NCBI RefSeq assembly: GCF_006385675.1
Contig: NZ_VFRR01000037.1
Span: forward strand, 1-34,748
Source: Maribrevibacterium harenarium
GTDB taxonomy: Bacteria > Pseudomonadota > Gammaproteobacteria > Pseudomonadales > Marinomonadaceae
Reading direction: 5' to 3'
Length of the DNA: 34,748 bases
The notes under the pieces are model-generated. The model was not told the DNA's origin. It worked only from the letters and a program-made list of their open reading frames with translations, and did not search any database. Both the position numbers and the translations under genes were made by a program. Each line of letters begins with the position of its first letter. The first letter of the stretch is position 1. Positions 28,044 through 34,748 of this stretch are shown in pieces.

Positions 28044-28364
28044 TTACTCCGTCTTAGCCAACCCGTTGGTTAGGGTTGCTTTACGCAATGAGTCCAATTC
28101 CTGTTTCTGAAACTCGACACGCTTAGCCAAGCGTTTCGCACGCTGATTGAGACGCGTCACCACAATAGAACTAGCAAGCAGCGCAACAACCGCCCCACAA
28201 GCAAAGGCTAGTAGTTGGTATAACGCAACACTCAGCTCTGGGGTTTGCCAAAATACCAAATCCAATTGAATCAGTTGTGGATTACGGATAGCAAAAAATA
28301 CACCTACGAGAAGAAAAATGGCAAAAAATGCCAGTGTCAGAATACGCTTGAGCCATTTGAACAT
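28044..28364 (-). CDS. lapA: Lipopolysaccharide assembly protein A
   Basis: Small inner-membrane protein (DUF1049) that works with LapB, 106 residues. Two membrane segments are visible: LKRILTLAFFAIFLLVGVFFAIR and LYQLLAFACGAVVALLASSIVVT. A basic coiled-coil tail, RLNQRAKRLAKRVEFQKQELDSLRK, follows. The frame is open 11 codons further upstream, but MFKWLKRIL is the usual N-terminus, and the ATG at 28362-28364 has a nearby GGTAGG. It lies between ihfB and lapB. Confidence 0.92.
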   Translation of the reverse strand: MFKWLKRILTLAFFAIFLLVGVFFAIRNPQLIQLDLVFWQTPELSVALYQLLAFACGAVVALLASSIVVTRLNQRAKRLAKRVEFQKQELDSLRKATLTNGLAKTE

Positions 28365-28435
28365 ATTTAACCTACCAATGGGGGAACCTGCATTCATTAT
28401 GCCGCTGTAGCAGGTGAATTTCGAGGGATGATGAG

Positions 28436-28741
28436 CTAATTCAATTCGTTAACATCATCTATATCAGTGTTAACCATCTCACGCAGCTCTTTACCTGGCT
28501 TAAAGTGAGGAACGTACTTGGCACTTAGTTCCACAGATTCGCCGGTTTTAGGGTTTCTACCGATACGAGGAGCACGGTAGTGAAGAGAAAAGCTGCCAAA
28601 GCCGCGAATCTCAATACGTTCACCATTAGCGAGCGCGTCCGACATATGATCTAGCACGGCCTTCACTGCCTGCTCCACGTCCTTCACTGGCAGATGGGAC
28701 TGCTGATCAATCAACAATTCTATCAGCTCGGATTTAGTCAT
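28436..28741 (-). CDS. ihfB: Integration host factor subunit beta
   Basis: Beta subunit of the DNA-bending heterodimer IHF, 101 residues. It has the DNABII signature: [43 protein letters not shown] with the intercalating proline in the arm, and a body ending [12 protein letters not shown]. Downstream are lapA and lapB as usual. Unusually, rpsA is not upstream; the divergent ppa gene is there instead, so ihfB must have its own promoter in 28742-28895. Confidence 0.96.
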   Translation of the reverse strand: MTKSELIELLIDQQSHLPVKDVEQAVKAVLDHMSDALANGERIEIRGFGSFSLHYRAPRIGRNPKTGESVELSAKYVPHFKPGKELREMVNTDIDDVNELN

Positions 28742-28895
28742 TGCCGTCCTCTTGAGTATTCGCCTATATTTTGACCACCTTCTAAGACTAGCGAAATTCA
28801 GAAAGAAAGCAATAACTTATCAATGATTTGGCGTATTTTATTTAGTTTATGACGCAGATAAATTACGAATATTTTTGCTCTTAGTGGGGCTTTAC

Positions 28896-28924
28896 TAGCC
28901 ACCCACACAGGGAGCTTTTATAAT
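28896..28924 (+). promoter_or_regulatory. Promoter of ppa
   Basis: TAGCCA (28896-28901, four of six to consensus) and a perfect TATAAT (28919-28924) are 17 bases apart. Transcription starting near 28931 gives a short leader before the ppa ATG at 28959. Confidence 0.7.
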
Positions 28925-28958
28925 ATTCCCGACTTTTAAACCAGTGGAAACTAAAACA

Positions 28959-29489
28959 ATGAGCTTCAAAAACATTTCAGCTGGCCGTGATGTGCCAAAC
29001 GATATCAACGTAATCATCGAAATCCCAGCGCAGGCTAGCCCAGTTAAGTACGAAGTGGATAAAGACATGGATGCTCTCGTGGTAGACCGCTTCATGACTG
29101 CACCAATGTTCTATCCAGCGAACTACGGCTATGTAAACAACACTTTGGCTGACGACGGCGACCCGGTTGACGTGTTAGTAATTTCTCCATACCCAGTAGT
29201 ACCTGGCTCCGTTATTCGCTGCCGTCCAGTTGGCGTGTTAAACATGTCTGATGAAGCGGGTATGGATGCCAAACTAGTTGCTGTGCCACACGAGAAGCTA
29301 AGCAAAGAATACGCTCACATCCAAGATGTAAACGATATTCCGCAACTACTACGTGATCAAATAGAACACTTTTTCGAGAACTACAAAAAGCTTGAGAAAG
29401 GTAAGTGGGTAAAAGTTGAGGGCTGGGCAAGCGCTGACGAAGCTCGCAAAGCACTTATTGCTGGTGTTGAAGCCTACAACGCCCAGTAA
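28959..29489 (+). CDS. ppa: Inorganic pyrophosphatase
   Basis: Soluble family I pyrophosphatase, hydrolysing PPi to phosphate with magnesium in the cytoplasm; 176 residues, like E. coli Ppa. The sequence tracks Ppa closely: [37 protein letters not shown], the signature DGDPVDVLV with metal-binding aspartates, [26 protein letters not shown] and [13 protein letters not shown]. The frame extends five codons upstream to a GTG, but MSFKNISAG matches the family start. It is monocistronic, bounded by its own promoter and a strong terminator, and divergent from ihfB. Confidence 0.98.
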   Translation: MSFKNISAGRDVPNDINVIIEIPAQASPVKYEVDKDMDALVVDRFMTAPMFYPANYGYVNNTLADDGDPVDVLVISPYPVVPGSVIRCRPVGVLNMSDEAGMDAKLVAVPHEKLSKEYAHIQDVNDIPQLLRDQIEHFFENYKKLEKGKWVKVEGWASADEARKALIAGVEAYNAQ

Positions 29490-29508
29490 TTTAACTACCA
29501 ATTAGCGT

Positions 29509-29538
29509 AAAAAAGCCGATCGAGAGATCGGCTTTTTT
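29509..29538. terminator. Bidirectional terminator between ppa and trxB
   Basis: A perfect inverted repeat has arms AAAAAAGCCGATC (29509-29521) and GATCGGCTTTTTT (29526-29538) with a GAGA loop. T-runs follow on both strands, so it can end both ppa and the convergent trxB transcript. Confidence 0.93.
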
Positions 29539-29558
29539 GTTGGAATTAAGGCAAAACC

Positions 29559-30521
<963 letters not shown>

Positions 30522-30660
30522 CTATAAAATGGTGTAATGACGACAATCCTATTAAAAAGTCGCCTTTAGTTCGTGGCTCGTAGCTTAGCGGTTTACATTA
30601 GTGATGCAAACCCAATCGAATTAATCAGATAAATAAGCATTCTCTATTGGTTTTCAAGCA

Positions 30661-31413
30661 TTAGCTATTCTTTGCACTGCAAAAACGGCAACTAGGGTCT
30701 TTAGTTAATCTCATTTCTCGCCAAGTTGCGGTTAGACCATCAAACAGTTTTAGTTGTCCGTGTTTCACTTCCCCAGCACCACTTAGAAGCTTGATTGCCT
30801 CAAGTGCCTGAAAGGTGCCTAACATACCTACAACTGGACCAAGGATACCGTTTGTATTGCAGCTGAGTGCCTGGTCAGATAAATCAGGATAAAGGCACTC
30901 ATAACACGGACTGCTTTGCTGGTCATATCGAAATGTCACCAATTGTCCCTCCCACCGAATAGCCGCCGCCGACACAAGTGGGCTTTTGGCCACTGCGCAA
31001 GCGCGATGTAGCAACTGACGACTAGTGAAGTTATCAGTACACTCCAGCACCACATCCGCGGTTGCAAGCAAATCTTCCAAAGGGCACTGTTCCAGCGGTT
31101 TGACTAAGGCATCAACAACTAAGCTAGTGTTTCGTGCCATCAAGTTCGCTTTCGCTGCCACTACCTTCAAGTCGCCAACATTTGAATTTTGATAGAGTAC
31201 CTGACGCGGCAAATTACTACTTTCAATGGTGTCGTGATCGATTAAAGTCAGTTTCCCTACCCCTGCGCTCGCTAAAAATAAAGCGGCGACATTACCTAAT
31301 CCACCGACACCCACGACCACTACATGAGCATCTTTGAGCGCCAATTGACCTGACACATCAAATTCCGGCAACAACAATTGCCGACTGTAGCGCATCAACT
31401 CTTGTTCGTTCAC
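30661..31413 (-). CDS. ThiF/MoeB/HesA-family adenylyltransferase
   Basis: E1-like enzyme that adenylates the C-terminus of a sulfur-carrier protein (ThiS or MoaD), about 250 residues. Seen are MRYSRQLLLPEFD, the nucleotide site VVVGVGGLGNVAALFLASAGVG, ECTDNFTSRQLLHRACA, and two zinc-binding CxxC pairs, CYECLYP and CRFCSA. A thiF versus moeB assignment cannot be made, as no thi or moa gene is adjacent. A GTG at 31411-31413 lies seven bases after AAGGA and gives MNEQELMRYSRQ. The ATG two codons earlier (31419) almost touches that Shine-Dalgarno and seems less likely. No rhodanese domain is fused. Confidence 0.9.
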   Translation of the reverse strand: MNEQELMRYSRQLLLPEFDVSGQLALKDAHVVVVGVGGLGNVAALFLASAGVGKLTLIDHDTIESSNLPRQVLYQNSNVGDLKVVAAKANLMARNTSLVVDALVKPLEQCPLEDLLATADVVLECTDNFTSRQLLHRACAVAKSPLVSAAAIRWEGQLVTFRYDQQSSPCYECLYPDLSDQALSCNTNGILGPVVGMLGTFQALEAIKLLSGAGEVKHGQLKLFDGLTATWREMRLTKDPSCRFCSAKNS

Positions 31414-31434
31414 ATGCATTTCCTTTTACAAAGC

Positions 31435-31457
31435 AAAAAGGCCCGCCGAAGCGAGCC
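31435..31457 (-). terminator. Intrinsic terminator after cheW
   Basis: On the minus strand GGCTCGC-TTCG-GCGGGCC (31440-31457) forms a 7-bp stem with one G-T pair and a stable tetraloop, followed by five Ts (31435-31439). It separates cheW from the downstream ThiF-family gene. Confidence 0.82.
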
Positions 31458-31482
31458 ATTTTCATTGAAGCAAAGCAATCTA

Positions 31483-31989
31483 TTAGAAAGATTCAATACC
31501 AAGCGTATTTTCGGATTCAAACATGCGGTTAAGATCGAGCAAGATAACCAATTCCTGATCTTTTTGGTAAACCCCTTGAATGAACATCAGTGCTGAGTCA
31601 TTACCCACACTAGGGCTTTGCTCAATCTCTCCTTGGTAGAGATAAAACACTTCCTGCACCGCATCCACTAGCAAACCGATTTGCTCACCATCATGCTCAA
31701 TAATGATGATGCGGGTTTCGTCAGAGATATCGCTTTCAGGCAAACTAAAACGAACACGAGTATCAACTACCGTCACTACGTTACCGCGTAGGTTTACAAT
31801 ACCCATAACATAGGAAGGCGCCCCCGGGACTGGAGCAATTTCACTGTAACGCAGCACTTCTTTAATCTGCATCACGTTGATTCCGTATGTTTCATCCAAC
31901 AAGCGGAAGGTTAGGTATTGTAGCAATTCACCTTTCTTGCTCTCTGCAGGCATTTTGCCCGAATCTTTGATTGTCGCGATCTCTGACAT
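31483..31989 (-). CDS. cheW: Chemotaxis coupling protein CheW
   Basis: CheW scaffold that links chemoreceptors to CheA, 168 residues from MSEIATIKD. The fold is visible from LLQYLTFRLLDETYGINVMQIKEVLRY through PSYVMGIVNLRGNVVTVVDTRVRF to VDAVQEVFYLYQGEIEQSPSVG. NLRG with the arginine is the receptor/CheA interface. A second ATG three codons upstream (31998) is possible. It is isolated here, bounded by its own terminator, with no cheA or receptor gene nearby; orphan CheW genes outside the main cluster are common. Confidence 0.93.
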   Translation of the reverse strand: MSEIATIKDSGKMPAESKKGELLQYLTFRLLDETYGINVMQIKEVLRYSEIAPVPGAPSYVMGIVNLRGNVVTVVDTRVRFSLPESDISDETRIIIIEHDGEQIGLLVDAVQEVFYLYQGEIEQSPSVGNDSALMFIQGVYQKDQELVILLDLNRMFESENTLGIESF

Positions 31990-32088
31990 GGCATACATCC
32001 ATTGAAAGTTAACTTATTGACGCAGCTTAGCTGCTTTTTACCAAGGATAGCAAAAAGCAGCCAAGTGGCGCGATAAATTACGTAAAAA

Positions 32089-32955
32089 TTAGTTGTCTTG
32101 TTGTATGCCAACTATGATCCATGCCGCTGTTTGGCTAGTCATGTCTTTCTCAAGATGCCAGACTTCATTAGTTTCATCAGTTTGATCCCCTTCTTTGATC
32201 CACCCAGTGAAACGTAAAGAAATAGAAGCGGTTGAACCGATGAACTCGCCACGGACTAGCTCGACCATCAAAGAAACAACAGAAGTAGCAGGCAGATCAG
32301 TCGCTAACTTGCTACGCTCTGATTGCAGCATTTCAAATAGATCGACGCTGAAGTAATCTTGAACTCGCGCTAAATCGTTATCATCCCAAGCTTTCTGTAG
32401 TTTCACATAGTGGTCTTTGGCTTGAGCAACAAACGCTTCTTCATCGAAACCTGGCGGTAATTGAATCGCTGGCTGCCCAAATCCAGAGACACCGGCCATT
32501 GGCGATGGCTGTACGGTATCACGGGTTGACTCTGGCATTTCTCGGTAAGCTTGATGACCTGCTGGTTGTTGTTGAGCACGACGTTTTGGTGCAATCACAA
32601 ACTTGTAGATCAAGAAGCCAACTACGGCGAATAGCAAAATATCGCCAAACGCTAAGCCATCAAATGCACCACTACCCAAAAGTGCTGCAAATAATCCACC
32701 TGCCAACAAACCACCTAGTAAACCGCCTCCTAGACCACCTAGGAAACCGCCTTTTTTAGTGGTTTGATTCGCCGCTGTCCCCGCTGCTGCGGTGCCAGAC
32801 TGAGTGCTATTCGGTGTCGCTTTTTGCGCTGGCACCGAATAACTCTTGCCAAAACTCTTTTTACCGCCGAGTTTCGCTTCAGCGTGGGTCGCATAGCCCC
32901 CCAAACCTAGCGCCAACACGAACGCCACTAGTAAGCTGAACACAGATGTTTTCAA
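32089..32955 (-). CDS. Tim44-domain membrane protein
   Basis: Predicted exported or membrane-bound protein of about 288 residues. An N-terminal signal-like segment (TSVFSLLVAFVLALGLGGYATHAEA) is followed by a linker. A glycine-rich hydrophobic stretch (GGFLGGLGGGLLGGLLAGGLFAALLGSG) and a second hydrophobic segment (GDILLFAVVGFLIYKFVIA) come next. The C-terminal domain from about residue 165 is Tim44-like (FVAQAKDHYVKLQKAWDDNDLARVQDYFS). Function in bacteria is not established. I choose a TTG start at 32953-32955 because GGAG lies seven bases upstream; an upstream TTG at 32976 overlaps trpS and has no ribosome-binding site. Probably co-transcribed with trpS. Confidence 0.85.
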   Translation of the reverse strand: MKTSVFSLLVAFVLALGLGGYATHAEAKLGGKKSFGKSYSVPAQKATPNSTQSGTAAAGTAANQTTKKGGFLGGLGGGLLGGLLAGGLFAALLGSGAFDGLAFGDILLFAVVGFLIYKFVIAPKRRAQQQPAGHQAYREMPESTRDTVQPSPMAGVSGFGQPAIQLPPGFDEEAFVAQAKDHYVKLQKAWDDNDLARVQDYFSVDLFEMLQSERSKLATDLPATSVVSLMVELVRGEFIGSTASISLRFTGWIKEGDQTDETNEVWHLEKDMTSQTAAWIIVGIQQDN

Positions 32956-32968
32956 GGTCGTACTCCAA

Positions 32969-33979
32969 TTAAGCAAATTTCACCAGGCCGACCGCTTCGC
33001 GTAATGCCTCTATAGAAGGCTTCGCACGAGCTCGCGCTTTCGCCGCGCCGGCCTGAAGGATATCTTCAATAAGAGCCGGATTAGACATCAGTTCAAGATA
33101 CTTTTCTCGCGGCTCAGCTAGTTGACCATTGATAAGTTCAAAAAGTTCCCGCTTCGCTTCGCCCCAGGCAATGCCGTCGAAAAACTTCTGACGCATCTCG
33201 GCAGTCTGCTCCGGTGTGGCAAAGGCTTTGTAGATATCAAATACGGTAGAGTTATCTGGATCTTTCGGTTCGCCGGGCTCCAACAGGTTAGTAACGATTT
33301 TGTTGATGCCCTTTTTGAGTTTCTTCTCGGTATCAAAAAGAGGAATCGTATTGTTGTAGCTCTTACTCATCTTGCGCCCATCGAGACCCTTCAAAATGGC
33401 GCTATCATCTTCAGCAACCACGGCTTCCGGCAAAACAAAATGTTCACGGAAGATGTGATTAAAACGCCCAGCAATATCACGTGCCATTTCAATATGCTGG
33501 ATTTGATCCCGCCCTACCGGCACTTTGTGTGCATTAAACGCCAAAATATCCGCTGCCATCAGCACCGGGTAGCAAAACAATCCCATGGTAATGCCGAAAT
33601 CTGGATCCTGACCGTTGTTAACGTTTTCATCCACGCTGGCTTTATAAGCATGGGCACGGTTCATCAAACCTTTCGCTGTCACACAAGTTAACAACCAATT
33701 CAGCTCGGAAATCTCAGGAATATCCGATTGACGGTAGAAGGTTACTCGTTCTGGATCTAGCCCACTGGCCAGCCAGGTCGCGGCTATCTCCAAACGAGAC
33801 TGCTGCACACGTTCTGGGTCGTGACACTTAATAAGGGCGTGATAATCCGCAAGAAAGAAAAATGATTCCGTATCGTCACGCTGACTGGCGGCTATAGCCG
33901 GGCGAATGGCACCGACATAGTTGCCTAAATGGGGAGTGCCTGTGGTAGTAATTCCAGTTAATACAATTTCGTTGCCCAT
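32969..33979 (-). CDS. trpS: Tryptophanyl-tRNA synthetase
   Basis: Class I aminoacyl-tRNA synthetase charging tRNA-Trp, 336 residues. The HIGH-type motif is [10 protein letters not shown] and the KMSKS loop is [11 protein letters not shown]. Also present are the tryptophan-pocket region [16 protein letters not shown] and [16 protein letters not shown]. The [10 protein letters not shown] version marks the second TrpS subfamily rather than the E. coli type. The frame opens 18 codons earlier, but [14 protein letters not shown] is the natural start, with TAGGA just upstream. Confidence 0.96.
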   Translation of the reverse strand: MGNEIVLTGITTTGTPHLGNYVGAIRPAIAASQRDDTESFFFLADYHALIKCHDPERVQQSRLEIAATWLASGLDPERVTFYRQSDIPEISELNWLLTCVTAKGLMNRAHAYKASVDENVNNGQDPDFGITMGLFCYPVLMAADILAFNAHKVPVGRDQIQHIEMARDIAGRFNHIFREHFVLPEAVVAEDDSAILKGLDGRKMSKSYNNTIPLFDTEKKLKKGINKIVTNLLEPGEPKDPDNSTVFDIYKAFATPEQTAEMRQKFFDGIAWGEAKRELFELINGQLAEPREKYLELMSNPALIEDILQAGAAKARARAKPSIEALREAVGLVKFA

Positions 33980-34107
33980 GATCCTACTCGCTAACAATAA
34001 ACCCGCTAAAGGTATCATATTCTTAGCGCACAAAGAACGTCAGAAGGGAGCATCAGATATCAGGACTAGAGGTAACACGGCTTTGGGATTGAAGAAGTAA
34101 TCTAAAC

Positions 34108-34142
34108 GAAAAAAGCCGCTTAGACATCTAAGCGGCTTTTTA
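34108..34142. terminator. Terminator between tRNA-Ala and trpS
   Basis: GCCGCTTAG (34115-34123) pairs with CTAAGCGGC (34128-34136), flanked by an A-run and a T-run, so it can work in either direction. It lies just past the 3' end of tRNA-Ala on the minus strand. Confidence 0.88.
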
Positions 34143-34146
34143 AATT

Positions 34147-34222
<76 letters not shown>

Positions 34223-34234
34223 AAAGCGATGCGA

Positions 34235-34263
34235 ATTTTATGGAACAACTTTTATTACGTCAA
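34235..34263 (-). promoter_or_regulatory. Promoter of tRNA-Ala
   Basis: On the minus strand TTGACG (34258-34263) and TAAAAT (34235-34240) are 17 bases apart, placing the start site about a dozen bases before the tRNA 5' end. Confidence 0.7.
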
Positions 34264-34296
34264 GCATTTTAAAGCACTTTTTTTGGACACATCTAT

Positions 34297-34363
34297 TTTT
34301 GTAACAATTCGTATAGATCACACCGGCATTATGCACCGTTACTGCTCTGTTTTGTAACAATTC
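34297..34363. repeat. 14-base direct repeat upstream of the EAL/HDOD gene
   Basis: TTTTGTAACAATTC occurs at 34297-34310 and again at 34350-34363, 53 bases apart, close to five helical turns. Both copies lie upstream of the signalling gene starting at 34449, so they may be binding sites for a regulator that I cannot name. Confidence 0.6.
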
Positions 34364-34448
34364 TGTTGAAAGCGTGACCACATTTTGTTCTCATAAGTGA
34401 CGCGAAATTGTTTTCATACTTTCTGATTTCTCAGGGACAGGTACATCG

Positions 34449-34748
34449 ATGAGCGAGATGAATGCGGTACTTGACGAATTGATGATGGCGCAGCAGCCGA
34501 TATTCAACCGCAACAAGGAATTGTTCGGCTACGAATTATTGTTTCGGGACCATAACGAAAACTGCGCGGAATTTGATGATAGCCACCAGGCAACCAGCCA
34601 AGTTATCGTCAATTTATGTATCGGCATTACCGAGCTTGAAGCCCAGCTGCGTCAACCGTTCCTAGTTGTATGGAAAAATATTCCATATCGCCGGGCGAAC
34701 AGTGTTCCCGGCTGTGAGTGCTCCAAGCTTACGCTCGGGCACTTACCC
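34449..34748 (+). pseudogene. EAL/HDOD-type signalling protein, 5' part, disrupted or cut by window end
   Basis: The first ~70 codons read MSEMNAVLDELMMAQQPIFNRNKELFGYELLFRD, then FDDSHQATSQVIVNL and ELEAQLRQPF. This is the N-terminus of the YuxH/CdgJ class, which joins a usually inactive EAL domain to an HDOD domain and acts in motility or c-di-GMP signalling. After RQPF the family would continue with a VN(L/I) strand, but the frame reads LVVWKNIPYRRANSVPG, unlike any EAL sequence I know. DNA from about 34664 has inverted repeats and looks inserted. The frame stays open to the window edge, so the true 3' end is not visible. Confidence 0.72.
34664..34748. mobile_element. Possible end of an inserted element
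   Basis: Where EAL homology stops, the sequence shows TATGGAA-AAA-TATTCCATA (about 34668-34686), then GCCGGG with CCCGGC (about 34691-34713) and further pairing segments, rather than codons that fit the gene. It could be the tip of an IS, a structured intron or another repeat. The family cannot be identified from 85 bases. Confidence 0.4.

Noticed and set aside
33122..33691. 189-codon plus-strand open frame inside trpS
   Set aside because: It is antisense to conserved trpS sequence, including the KMSKS region; no independent homology.

Overview
The window looks like a gammaproteobacterial chromosome segment. The housekeeping proteins (UvrB, IHF-beta, LapA/LapB, PyrF, inorganic pyrophosphatase, TrxB, TrpS) and both tRNAs are of gammaproteobacterial type. 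A marine Oceanospirillales-like host is plausible, but that is inference. Sequence running off the right edge looks like the start of an inserted repeat-type element, so this may be the end of an assembled contig.

Bases 1-12400 hold a carbohydrate block. A leftward operon encodes amylosucrase, branching enzyme GlgB and phosphorylase GlgP. Divergently, across a 524-base AT-rich intergenic region with a perfect 16-bp inverted repeat, lie aglE, aglF, aglG and aglK, an alpha-glucoside (sucrose/maltose/trehalose-type) ABC importer. Together they suggest import of a disaccharide, polymerisation of the glucose of sucrose to alpha-glucan, branching, and recovery as glucose-1-phosphate. No ADP-glucose route genes are in view.

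Bases 12450-20350 form an anti-phage defence islet read leftward from a tRNA-Val gene. It contains a BrxR/CapW-like WYL regulator, a 1179-residue SNF2-type helicase with a C-terminal DUF3883 nuclease-like domain, a Septu-type pair (ptuA-like ATPase, ptuB-like HNH nuclease), a duplicated 70-codon stub of the helicase 3' end, and a 5' remnant of a DUF1156 DNA methyltransferase. The methyltransferase remnant is fused to a dead IS5-family transposase fragment. The simplest reading is a DISARM-like helicase-methyltransferase locus that gained a Septu cassette between its two genes, with a second, about 95% identical copy of the helicase end left behind, and later lost its distal part by an IS-associated deletion. 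A pair of TAGG-N6-CCTA palindromes upstream of the WYL gene is a candidate operator.

Bases 20388-34748 are mostly core genes: tRNA-Val, a 61-codon small gene, uvrB; then rightward a persulfide dioxygenase-like metallo-hydrolase and a SulP transporter behind a palindromic operator; then leftward comEA-like, pyrF, lapB, lapA, ihfB; divergent ppa; leftward trxB, a ThiF/MoeB-family gene, cheW, a Tim44-domain membrane protein, trpS and tRNA-Ala. Last is the start of an EAL/HDOD-type signalling gene whose homology stops abruptly about 70 codons in, where structured foreign-looking sequence begins.
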